Assembly: GCF_000482385.1 (NCBI RefSeq)
Contig: NZ_AXVD01000010.1
Span: 62,001-126,000 of the forward strand
DNA: 64,000 bases
Reading direction: 5' to 3'
Source of the DNA: Nocardia sp. CNY236
GTDB taxonomy: Bacteria; Actinomycetota; Actinomycetes; Mycobacteriales; Mycobacteriaceae
How positions within the stretch are numbered: the first letter of the stretch is position 1; each line of letters opens with the position of its first letter. The translations under genes and the position numbers were made by a program. Below, piece by piece: positions 1-7,640 of the stretch. Below the pieces are notes generated by a model, which was given only the letters and a program-made list of their open reading frames with translations, did not search any database and had not been told where the DNA came from.

Positions 1-74
1 ACATACTCTGCTGCTGATGCTGAAACTGATTACGGCGCAATCACATACGGATGACGCTTTTCTGAACTACCCGA

Positions 75-608
75 TCACCGCTCGGCGGGCAATGCGTGCG
101 GCCGCCCGAACCGACCGTCGTGATAAATCAGCGGGTCGAATTCCCCGTCGCCGCCGGCGATGACGCTACGCACCATTCCCACGACGATGAAGTGGTCGCC
201 GACCGGAAGGAGGCGCGCGACATCGGCATGGAGGACCAGTGGCGTACCCGCCAGGATAGGTGATCCGGTTTCACCTGTGCGCCAACAGAAGCAGTCGGCG
301 TAGCGGTCGGCGGCCGCACCCGAGAACTGCCGAGCCAGCGCCTCCTGATGGGCACCGAGAACGTGCGCGGCGATGGGGCCGGCTGCCCGGATCGCCGCGA
401 TACTTGATGAATAGTTAGAGATATTGAAAGAAACCCGCGGCGGCCGTATCGATACCGCGGTAAATGAACCCGCGGTGAATCCCACCGGACCGTCGCCGGA
501 CATCGTGGTGATAATGGTGACGCCCGCGGAGTGTCAGCGCATAGCCCGCCGGAAGCTATCGGCCAGCGGCTCAGCATGATCGATCCTGAAAACCGTACTC
601 AATTTCAA
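75..608 (-). pseudogene. Flavin reductase domain protein, interrupted by in-frame TGA
   Basis: The protein reads as an FMN-binding flavin reductase (HpaC/DIM6-NTAB type): GDGPVGFTAGSFTAVS, then a stretch like PPRVSFNIS, are family hallmarks; such enzymes supply reduced flavin to a monooxygenase. The conserved N-terminal helix (EPLADSFRRAMR) and the strand HSAGVTIITT are both present and in the same frame, but a TGA at 534-536 separates them where homologues carry an ordinary residue. A start can be placed at TTG 606-608 or TTG 600-602 behind GGGAGGG. The ATG at 503 would leave a 142-residue product lacking the first helix and strand. A one-base change (CGA to TGA) explains it; sequencing error or a real pseudogene are both possible. 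It lies 97 nt downstream of the response regulator gene. Confidence 0.7.
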
Positions 609-689
609 TGACCCTCCCTCACGCGCAGCCCGTTTCACCGAGCCAGATCAAGCATGCACAACCGTTTCCGGCTGGACAAGGGAGGGTCA
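609..689 (-). promoter_or_regulatory. 11-bp inverted repeat that can mask the flavin reductase ribosome-binding site
   Basis: TGACCCTCCCT at 609-619 and its exact reverse complement AGGGAGGGTCA at 679-689 flank 59 nt. In a leftward transcript the upstream arm would pair with the arm containing the Shine-Dalgarno GGGAGGG of the flavin reductase. This is seen in the sequence; a role in translational control, or in attenuation after the response regulator gene, is inference. Confidence 0.45.
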
Positions 690-705
690 GGCGAATTGCG
701 GCGCG

Positions 706-1362
706 CTAATGCGAGGTTGCGCCGGGTGCGGCGATGAGCCCGACGGCGACAGCCCGATGCACCGCATCGATCCGGGAGCGGGCTTTCAGTTTCTTGTATA
801 TCCTGGTCAGATGCCGTTTGACGGTGGACTCGCTGATATACAGCTGCGCCGCAATCTCGGAGTTCCCGAGCGCGTGGGACACCAGCTTGAGTATCTCCAG
901 TTCGCGCATCGACAGAGTCGGGCCCTCGGTCGCGCGCGAGCTCGGCACAGCCGACCTCGGCACGTAGCACATCACCATGTGATCGTCGCCGACGACGGAG
1001 CGGATGCCGACGCACAGCTCTTCACGGCCGGAGGTTTTTGCGACGTAGGCCGAGGCGCCCGCCGAGGTCAGCTCCCGCACCAGATCGCTGCTGGCGTGCA
1101 TCGACAGAACGACGATGCGGGTGCACGGCGAGACACTCTGCACCCGTCGGATCGTCGGCACGGGGCCCTCACCGGGCATTTCCACATCGAGAAGCAGGAC
1201 CTCGGGCTGGTGCTCGGCGGCCAGTTCCACCGCCTCGCTACCGCTTGCGCAGTCTCCCACCATGACGAAATCGTCCTCCGCCGCCAAGATCTGGCAGACG
1301 CCGTGCCGAAACAGCGTGTGGTCGTCTGCGATCACGATCCGATGCTGCCCAGGCTTGGCCAT
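706..1362 (-). CDS. NarL/FixJ-family response regulator
   Basis: Two-component transcription factor of 218 residues. The N-terminal receiver domain has the acidic pair in IVIADDH, the phospho-acceptor aspartate at about residue 59 (LLLDVEMPG) and the conserved lysine in YVAKTSG. The C-terminal LuxR-type HTH has LSMRELEILKLV and NSEIAAQLYISESTVKRHL. The start chosen is ATG 1360-1362, behind GGGGGGA. It lies 17 nt downstream of the histidine kinase gene, so the pair is probably one operon; the broken flavin reductase gene follows. The regulon is not deducible from sequence. Confidence 0.9.
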   Translation of the reverse strand: MAKPGQHRIVIADDHTLFRHGVCQILAAEDDFVMVGDCASGSEAVELAAEHQPEVLLLDVEMPGEGPVPTIRRVQSVSPCTRIVVLSMHASSDLVRELTSAGASAYVAKTSGREELCVGIRSVVGDDHMVMCYVPRSAVPSSRATEGPTLSMRELEILKLVSHALGNSEIAAQLYISESTVKRHLTRIYKKLKARSRIDAVHRAVAVGLIAAPGATSH

Positions 1363-1379
1363 AATTCCCCCCACGTAGA

Positions 1380-2426
1380 CTACAACCGGACCTGTGCGGT
1401 GATCCTGGTCCCCAAGCCAGGCGAGCTGACGATCTTCAACGTGCCGCCGAGGATCTCCATCCGTTCCCGCATGGAGGTCAGTCCGCTGCGAGTGCCGCGC
1501 TCGTCGTTCGCTTCCTTCTCTGGGTCAAATCCTTCACCGAAGTCCTCGACCACGGCTTCGAAAACGCTGTCCGACATGACCACGTGGGCCAGGATCTCGC
1601 CGGACCGCGAATGTATCACCGCGTTGCGGATCGCCTCGCGGACAACGAAATACAATTCGTCGCGCACCTCGAGCGCGATCGATTCCAGATCGCCGTCGAT
1701 TCCCACCCGGATGTCGGTGCCCTTGACTGCCACGGTGTCGGCGTACCGGTGCAGGGCGACGCCGAAACCGTCCCTCGTCGGTGTCCGGCGCAGATCGCCC
1801 GCCAGTTCCCTGACGATGACCAGCGCCTCGACCAGGGATTCGCGCAGGGTTTCCAGCCGATCGTCGGCGCGGTCACCGTCACGCCGCGACAGGTCGATCG
1901 ACCGCAGATCCAGCTGCTGCATGCCCACCGCGATCGTATGGGCGACCTGATCGTGGAGTTCGCGCGCGATCCGTCGACGCTCCATGAAGTGTGACTCATA
2001 GATTTGAGTGAGCAGCAGATTCACGTAGGACACCGCCGCGGCGAGGACGCGGCCGTAGATGGCATCGTGCAGAACCGAGACGACACCGACGAATTCGTCG
2101 AGCGCGTCGTGTTCGATCAGGACATCACGAACAACCGGCAGCGTGGTATCGAACAGCAGGGCCGCCGCCCGAAGCGAATCCGCAGGCCGAACGCCCCCCA
2201 CCGCCCTGGCATGACCGATGCGCCGGCTCAGCTCGGCGGCTTCGGCCGATCGGTTCTCCGCCAGGCTCTGCAGAATGGAATGCGCCTGACGCACCACACT
2301 GTCGACCACCTCCGGCTGGACCAGCGGACTGTCTATCTCTTTCAGCCGTGCCACGTAGTCGGCGACGATCGAGTCGGCACGTCGCGCGATTTCCGTACAG
2401 AGAGTCGTGTTACGACAATCTTCCAC
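1380..2426 (-). CDS. Histidine kinase, HisKA_3 (NarL-type partner)
   Basis: Sensor kinase of 348 residues, partner of the adjacent response regulator. The HisKA_3 dimerisation/phospho-acceptor motif RRRIARELHDQVAH places the autophosphorylated histidine near residue 158. The HATPase domain follows with an N-box (NAVIHS), DFGEGFD and GLTSMRERMEILGG. The first about 150 residues are helical and soluble looking with no convincing membrane segment, so it probably senses a cytoplasmic signal. The apparent start is a GTG at 2424-2426 with only a weak upstream purine stretch, so the N-terminus is uncertain. Confidence 0.88.
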   Translation of the reverse strand: MEDCRNTTLCTEIARRADSIVADYVARLKEIDSPLVQPEVVDSVVRQAHSILQSLAENRSAEAAELSRRIGHARAVGGVRPADSLRAAALLFDTTLPVVRDVLIEHDALDEFVGVVSVLHDAIYGRVLAAAVSYVNLLLTQIYESHFMERRRIARELHDQVAHTIAVGMQQLDLRSIDLSRRDGDRADDRLETLRESLVEALVIVRELAGDLRRTPTRDGFGVALHRYADTVAVKGTDIRVGIDGDLESIALEVRDELYFVVREAIRNAVIHSRSGEILAHVVMSDSVFEAVVEDFGEGFDPEKEANDERGTRSGLTSMRERMEILGGTLKIVSSPGLGTRITAQVRL

Positions 2427-2507
2427 ATCCGCCCGTTTCTACCCCAGGTGCACTCGCTTCATCGTACACCCAGCCGAAGACGTTGCCGGACAATAACAGT
2501 GCGATCG

Positions 2508-3455
2508 TCATGCAGCTAGCCCGAGCTCTACGAGACAACCCAGATGAGCAGCATACTGAGTGTGCATGAACGCGCGGTACGGCCGCCGCCTGCCCGCCGG
2601 TGTATTCGCGGTGAATCCGCGCCACGGACACACCCACAGCGCGAGAGAACCGACGATCGAACCGACGGCCGCCGCCTTCAGCGGCACCCCGCTCACCAAC
2701 GCGACATAGGCAATGCCCGCCGACGGAACCACAGCGCCGCATGCCACGCCTACGCTGCCGCGCGGATACCCGACCCTAGCGAAGAAGGGACGCCTGCCTG
2801 CCGCGATATCGCCCGGCAAATGGTCGAGATCCTTGACCGCACCGCCAATGACCAGCCACAACGTCAACCCGGCGGTGAAGGTGACGAACTCGGCGGTGAT
2901 CGTTCCGCCGAACGCCACCCGCCCGGCGTCGAAACTCAGCACACCAATTGCGACTGCCGTGAAGGTCACGCCGACCGCGCCACGTTTGAGCGCATGCCTG
3001 CCGAACGAGTACGCGTAGCCGAGCAGCAGGGCGCCGATCGTATGCAGCAGCAGACCGACCGACACCAGCGCGCTCAGGACCAGGCTCGCGGCCGCCGTGG
3101 CCGCGGCGACCCGGAACGCGACCGCGCGCTCCAGCATGCCCGTCGCCAGCGGCCTGCCCGACCCGTTGATCCGATCCGAGACCAGGTCGGAGCACCCGTT
3201 CCAGATGTAGGAGCTCGCGATGGCCAGCAGCCATGCGATACCACAGCGCACGATATCGGCGGTGAACCGCACTGTGTCGCAGAGCATTCCGCCGACGACC
3301 AACCGCAGGACGAACATCGATTGCACCGTGGGGCGGGCTTCGACGAAACAGAGCCACAGGGCTTGGCCCGCACCGGCCACTCGTACCGCCAGGGGCGTCG
3401 ACGTGGGGCGCGTGCGGAAAGTCCGCAGGCGTCCGGGCCGTATCCCCTGTGTCAT
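2508..3455 (-). CDS. UbiA-family membrane prenyltransferase
   Basis: Multi-spanning integral membrane protein of about 315 residues. Both aspartate-rich Mg-prenyl-diphosphate motifs of the UbiA superfamily are visible: NGCSDLVSDRIN at residues 86-97 (NDxxDxxxDxxN type) and KDLDHLPGD near 208-216. The family transfers a prenyl group from a prenyl diphosphate to an aromatic or other acceptor. The acceptor here is unknown. ATG 3455 was chosen because the frame upstream to GTG 3515 runs through a strong palindrome; neither start has an obvious Shine-Dalgarno. It is divergent from the salicylate synthase, so an aromatic acceptor is conceivable but unproven. Confidence 0.8.
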   Translation of the reverse strand: MTQGIRPGRLRTFRTRPTSTPLAVRVAGAGQALWLCFVEARPTVQSMFVLRLVVGGMLCDTVRFTADIVRCGIAWLLAIASSYIWNGCSDLVSDRINGSGRPLATGMLERAVAFRVAAATAAASLVLSALVSVGLLLHTIGALLLGYAYSFGRHALKRGAVGVTFTAVAIGVLSFDAGRVAFGGTITAEFVTFTAGLTLWLVIGGAVKDLDHLPGDIAAGRRPFFARVGYPRGSVGVACGAVVPSAGIAYVALVSGVPLKAAAVGSIVGSLALWVCPWRGFTANTPAGRRRPYRAFMHTQYAAHLGCLVELGLAA

Positions 3456-3486
3456 TCCGCACACGCCAAGGGTTTCCTGATAAATC

Positions 3487-3513
3487 GAAATACTTTGCGA
3501 AAAAAAGTATTTC
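3487..3513. promoter_or_regulatory. AT-rich perfect inverted repeat in divergent promoter region
   Basis: GAAATACTTT (3487-3496) and AAAGTATTTC (3504-3513) are perfect 10-bp arms around a 7-nt spacer. The element sits between the leftward UbiA gene and the rightward salicylate synthase gene and is strikingly AT-rich for this genome. It does not look like an IdeR/DtxR iron box. A regulator-binding site is the simplest reading. Confidence 0.5.
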
Positions 3514-3665
3514 ACAGAAATGACCGCGTCACACGGGTGCGCGGAATAGGCCAGCGAATCCGCCGCCGCCGCGGCGTGGGGCAGTCGTCACCCCCTTGGA
3601 GCACCGTGTCAACCACCTTAAGATTTCGTCCGGCGTACCGTTTTGTCGCCGACTCGAGGGGAGTC

Positions 3666-5036
3666 ATGGTGAACCCAACATTCGAAACGAGCTCTCAGGA
3701 GCTCTCCGTTCCGTTACCCGACGAACCGCTCGCCGCGATCGCGCGGCTGGCCGCGGCCGCAGCGCAAGACGAGTTCGTCGCTTACGAGTCCGGTCAGGAA
3801 TGGACGTTCGCCCGCGGGTGCCGCGCCGAGGTCATCGGTGATCGGCACGGCCTGCGGCTGCGCGGTCCGGTGCGGGCCGAACGCTCCTGGGGTGATTCGC
3901 CGCTGGCCGCGGTCCAGGAGCTGCTCGACAGCGTCGGGGTGCCGGGGTGGCGGGCCTACGGCTGGGCCGCCTTCGAGCTCGCCGATGCCATCGCCGGGAT
4001 CACCACCGACGACGACCGACCCCTGCTCCACCTGTCGATTCCGCATGTGTTGGTGCACCTGACCCAGGGTTCGGCGCACATCCGATCGACGGATACGGCC
4101 GCGGCCGCGGCGGCCGCCGCGGCTGTACTCGACGCCACCCCGACCACTGCTGCCCAGTGGACGCCGATCCGGGTGCCCGAACATGGCGCGCAGGCCTACC
4201 GGCGGCAGGTCGAGCGCGCGATCGCGGCAATCGGCGAACACGACCTCGAGAAAGTCGTGCTGTCGCGGCGGATCACAGTCGACGACGAGATCGACCTGAT
4301 AGATACCTGCCTCGCCGGCCGTCGTGGCAACACCCCGGCCAGGTCGTTCCTGCTGCGGCTCGGTGGGGTCGAGGCGACTGGATTCAGCCCAGAGATCGTC
4401 CTGACGGTCGCCGCCGACGGACGCGTGGTCACCCGAACCCTGGCCGGCACCCGCGCGCTGACCGCGGGCAACGACGCGCACAACGAACGGCTGCGACTGA
4501 ATCTGCTCCGCGATCCCAAGGAGATCTACGAGCACGCGATCTCGGTGAAGATCGCGGTCGAGGACCTCACCCGGGTCTGCCGGCCGGACACCGTCGCCGT
4601 GGAGGACTTCATGACAGTGCGCGAGCGAGGCTCGGTCCAGCACCTGTGCTCCAGGGTCTCGGGAAAGCTCGCCCCGAACCGCAACGCGTGGGACGCATTC
4701 GAGGCGACCTTTCCCGCCGTCACCGCGACCGGCGCGCCCAAGCTGGCCGCCCGCAGGCATATTCGCGCCGCCGAGGACGGGCCGCGCCGGCTCTACGGCG
4801 GGTCCGTGCTCACGGTCGGCCACGACGGCACGATGGACGCGGCCCTAGTCCTGCGCGGGGTCTACCGCGAGGCCGGCGCCACCTGGTTGCAGGCGGGGGC
4901 GGGCATTGTGGCGCAGTCGACGCCCGATCGCGAATTCGAGGAGACCTGCGAGAAACTCGGCAGCGTCGCCCGCTTCCTTATTCCCGTCGCGCGGTCCACC
5001 GCCGTGGTCGACACGTCGAGTCGATCAAGCTGGTGA
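3666..5036 (+). CDS. mbtI: Salicylate synthase (MbtI/Irp9 type)
   Basis: Converts chorismate through isochorismate to salicylate and pyruvate, the starter of phenolic siderophores such as nocobactin and mycobactin. The 456-residue length matches MbtI (about 450). C-terminal chorismate-binding motifs follow the MbtI pattern: EKVVLSRR with the catalytic lysine near residue 196, DPKEIYEHAISV, VEDFMTVRERGSVQHL, FPAVTATGAPK, WLQAGAGIV and EFEETCEKL. The start is ATG 3666 behind GAGGGG. The C-terminal tail (STAVVDTSSRSSW) is not typical and runs into the JAMM fragment, with TGA overlapping its GTG, so the natural 3' end may have been altered. No siderophore NRPS genes are in the window. Confidence 0.9.
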   Translation: MVNPTFETSSQELSVPLPDEPLAAIARLAAAAAQDEFVAYESGQEWTFARGCRAEVIGDRHGLRLRGPVRAERSWGDSPLAAVQELLDSVGVPGWRAYGWAAFELADAIAGITTDDDRPLLHLSIPHVLVHLTQGSAHIRSTDTAAAAAAAAAVLDATPTTAAQWTPIRVPEHGAQAYRRQVERAIAAIGEHDLEKVVLSRRITVDDEIDLIDTCLAGRRGNTPARSFLLRLGGVEATGFSPEIVLTVAADGRVVTRTLAGTRALTAGNDAHNERLRLNLLRDPKEIYEHAISVKIAVEDLTRVCRPDTVAVEDFMTVRERGSVQHLCSRVSGKLAPNRNAWDAFEATFPAVTATGAPKLAARRHIRAAEDGPRRLYGGSVLTVGHDGTMDAALVLRGVYREAGATWLQAGAGIVAQSTPDREFEETCEKLGSVARFLIPVARSTAVVDTSSRSSW

Positions 5037-5200
5037 TCCAGGCGAACCTGGTGCGGGCCATGATCGAGCACGCACGGCAGGACCATCCCGACGAGGCGTG
5101 TGGTGTGATCGCGGGTCCTGCCGGATCGGATCGGCCGCATCGGTTCGTGCCGATGCTCAATGAGGAACCGGTGGTCATCTACCACTCCCACACCGCCACG
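5033..5200 (+). pseudogene. Internally deleted, truncated JAMM (Mec/Rv1334-like) metalloprotease fragment
   Basis: The translation gives the start of a Mov34/JAMM-family Zn protease (Mec in Mycobacterium, which processes the sulfur carrier CysO): DHPDEACGVIAGPAGSDRP, then FVPMLN, then directly EEPVVIYHSHTAT. In intact homologues about 28 residues separate PMLN from PVVIYHSHTA, so there is an in-frame internal deletion. After HSHTAT the similarity stops and a desaturase-gene fragment begins, so the catalytic serine/aspartate part is missing. The GTG at 5033 overlaps the TGA of the salicylate synthase. Confidence 0.75.
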
Positions 5201-5268
5201 TACGTGCACTCAGAAATCGGTCGATCAAACACCGCGGTTGGGAGGGCGCACTACTGTTCGGCCACTTC
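5201..5268 (+). repeat. 68-bp copy of an internal desaturase gene segment
   Basis: This stretch matches 11084-11151, inside the intact desaturase gene, at 67 of 68 positions (A at 5208 versus G at 11091) and in the same orientation. It is sandwiched between the JAMM fragment and the IS256-type relic. Confidence 0.9.
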
Positions 5269-6190
5269 TTGGGGGTTGTTGGACCAGATCTGGCGCCAGA
5301 TCTGTTTCGGGAACGCGGTGAAGGCCAGCAGGTCCACGCGGGCGGTGTCGAGGTGCTCGACGACCTTCGGGAGTTTCTCGGCCAAGGCATCGAGCATCCG
5401 ATCGTATTGTGCGTGAACGGATTCGGAGTCTGCCTGATCGAACACCGAGTGCACGAAGTCCGCACCCACGGCCACGAGGTTTTCGGGCAGATGCTTATGA
5501 GGTTGACGGTGCAGTGGGTGCGGCAGCGTTGCCACGCCGCGCCGGGCAGGGTGGCCCCGATCGCGGCGACCAGACCGCGGTGAGCATCGGAGGTGACCAG
5601 GTGAACACCGTCAGGCCGCGGGCGACCAGATCGCGGAAGAACGCCAGCCAGCCGGCGCCGTCCTCGCTCGAGGTGACCTGCACTCCGAGGATCTCGCGGT
5701 AGCCATCGGCGTTGACGCCGGTCGCGACCAGGCAGTGGACGTTGACCACGCGCCCGTTCTCCCCGACTTTCAGCACCAGGGCATCAGCGGCAACGAACGT
5801 GTACGGCCCTTGATCGAGGGCGCGGGTACGGAACGCTTCGACCTGGGCATCCAGGTCGGCGGCCATCACCGATACCTGAGACTTCGACAGCGAGGTGATA
5901 CCGAGGGATTCGACGAGTTTCTCCATCCGTCGCGTCGAGACCCCGAGCAGACAACAGGTCGCCACCACCGAGGTCAGTGCCCGTTCCGCGCGTTTGCGGC
6001 GCTCCAGCAGCCAGTCGGGAAAGCAGCTGCCATGGCGGAGTTTCGGGATCGCGACATCGATCGTGCCCACCCGGGTGTCGAAGTCGCGGTGCCGGTATCC
6101 GTTGCGGGAGTTGACGCGTTCGGTGCTGCGTTCGCGATAGTCCGCGCCGCATATCGCGTCGGCTTCGGCGTTCATCACGCTCAGACTCGG
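5266..6190 (-). mobile_element. IS256-family transposase relic, truncated at both ends with two frameshifts
   Basis: The leftward translation matches Mutator/IS256 transposases: AICGADYRERSTERVNSRNG, IPKLRHGSCFPDWLLERRKR, LGVSTRRMEKLVESLGI, SKSQVSVMAADLD, YTFVAADAL (first catalytic Asp) and GVNADGYREILGV. A missing G near 5605 breaks GLTGVHLVTSDAH (second Asp); a second shift near 5480 moves the frame before SVFDQADSESVHAQYDRML. The match ends at IWSNNPQE, where intact elements continue with the C-terminal third. The N-terminal part before about residue 40 is also absent. No terminal inverted repeats or target duplication were recognised. It is non-functional. Confidence 0.85.
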
Positions 6191-6280
6191 CCCAGCGTCG
6201 GTCGTACACCACTCTGCCGGACGCAGCCCTCGATCACCCGCCGATATCCACTGGATCGAGTGCACTGGGCGATACTCGCT

Positions 6281-6484
6281 ACAGCCGGGGCCGTGGAACC
6301 GCTTACGCCGCTGCGAATCTCCTGGGAAGAAGTCGCCGGACTCGATGATCACGGCCTTGCGCAGTTGCTGGGGCGCACGCACCGATGGGAAGCCGACACC
6401 GATCCCGACGGCGTTCGGCTGCCGCGATCGAAGCGCCACGACGACAAGACCATAGCCATCGTCCGGCCGCACCAGGCGAAGTAA
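6281..6484 (+). pseudogene. Possible C-terminal coding remnant, unknown family
   Basis: Just right of the IS relic an open plus-strand frame ends with a protein-like tail (ISWEEVAGLDDHGLAQLLG, then a basic end) and a TAA at 6482-6484. Its upstream continuation is only the antisense of the transposase, so any real gene is cut at about 6190. The product is not recognised. It may be chance. Confidence 0.22.
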
Positions 6485-7046
6485 GCACGGCGCGGTTCGT
6501 ATCGACAGCCGGGAGTTTCAGCCGTTCTATTCAGCCTCCCCGGTTCCCAACGCGGTCGGCTGCCGAATTTAGCGATATAGGATCAAGGGCGGCGCGTGCG
6601 CGCCGCCGCCGGGAATCCTATTGAGGCACTTCAAGCAACGGACAGGATCGGAAGAGCGAGGACAGCTCGGGCACCGCGCTTGGTCGGCCGTCCTGACCTC
6701 CGATGAGAATCGGCCGGCGCATCCAGCCGCGGAGTCCGAAGGCAGCCGACTCGATCACCGGTGTCACCGTCTCGGAGGCCGGAACTCCTCACGATGGCAA
6801 CTCCCCGCCTCCTCATCGGCCCAATTGCCTCGCTCCAGGAAGCCGCATCAAGGGCGCTCCTTCGTCGCGTTGGCACGCCGATGGGCATCCGCCCACCCTT
6901 GACCCGACTCCCTTCCACAGAGGGCGGCCAGTATGAGGAAGCAGGGAGAAGAACAGTCCCCGGGCGGGTGGGATGCGCGCGGTATGCGGCAATGTAGTGC
7001 GTTCGGTTGAGCCCAAGTCGGCGGGGGCAGTAGGTGCGGACATACC
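6485..7046. other. Intergenic stretch with a strong GC hairpin
   Basis: No convincing gene was seen on either strand in these 562 bases. GGCGGCGC-GTGC-GCGCCGCC at 6588-6607 forms a perfect 8-bp stem. It lacks a U-tract, so a terminator role for flanking remnants is only possible. Confidence 0.5.
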
Positions 7047-7538
7047 TCATCCGTTCGAGCGAATCCGCTCCAGCGAGGCATCCAGCACGTGTCGATCGGG
7101 GCTCCACAGGATGGCCGTCTCGGCGCGGTGCGGGAGGTCGATGAGCAACGTGACACCGATACCCTCCATGGCGGCCCTTCGCGATCGGCCTTCCTTGTGG
7201 CTCAGCACCAAGTCCCGAGGAGGCTCGGTGGGTACCTGCCACGCGTAGAGCCAGCCCTGGTCGCTGTCGTCCAGCTCCGGTCCGGCTTGGATGACTTCCT
7301 GGGGACTCATGCATATGTCGAAGCGGATTCGCCGAACCGTTCGTGTTCGAATCGATTCGTTCTTATCGGTCAAGGCCATTGGAAGACGGTGCCATCCGGG
7401 GGTGACCGGGGAATGACCTTCGATCACCACATACCGCAGCTCCGGATCGAAGGCTCGCACCAACTCGGTCGGTCGCGCACCGTGGACGGCGACCGACCAG
7501 CCCCCGTCCGGCCGTTCGGCGGGCGAATCAATATGCAC
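7047..7538 (-). CDS. Hypothetical protein, 163 aa
   Basis: Soluble, charged protein without membrane segments or a recognised motif. It contains aromatic-rich strands (GWLYAWQVP, ETAILWSPDRH), suggesting an alpha/beta fold. The apparent start is a GTG at 7536-7538 with no clear Shine-Dalgarno. It lies about 100 nt downstream of another leftward hypothetical gene and may once have shared a transcript with it. No function is proposed; the long coherent frame supports it being real rather than a shadow. Confidence 0.5.
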   Translation of the reverse strand: MHIDSPAERPDGGWSVAVHGARPTELVRAFDPELRYVVIEGHSPVTPGWHRLPMALTDKNESIRTRTVRRIRFDICMSPQEVIQAGPELDDSDQGWLYAWQVPTEPPRDLVLSHKEGRSRRAAMEGIGVTLLIDLPHRAETAILWSPDRHVLDASLERIRSNG

Positions 7539-7640
7539 GTGCGCAATCTACCGAGCGCGTTCGGCACAGCCAAAGCACGCGGGTCGCGGCATTACAGGAC
7601 ATCAGGGCGCAGTGACCGCTTCAGCCTGCTGTTTGAGCGG

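Noticed and set aside
3456..3515. GTG 3515 as start of the UbiA gene
   Set aside because: It would place the perfect palindrome 3487-3513 in coding sequence and adds residues not typical of the family; ATG 3455 is preferred, though not proven.
2544..3665. Upstream extension of the salicylate synthase frame
   Set aside because: The extension is antisense to the UbiA gene, has no MbtI similarity, and a good ribosome site precedes ATG 3666.
3516..3665. IdeR/DtxR iron box upstream of the salicylate synthase
   Set aside because: No TTAGG...CCTAA-like 19-bp dyad was found, although iron control would be expected.
3666..5036. MenF/EntC isochorismate synthase or anthranilate synthase identity
   Set aside because: The DPKEIxEHAISV and VEDFMTVRERGSVQHL segments and the length follow MbtI-type salicylate synthases more closely.
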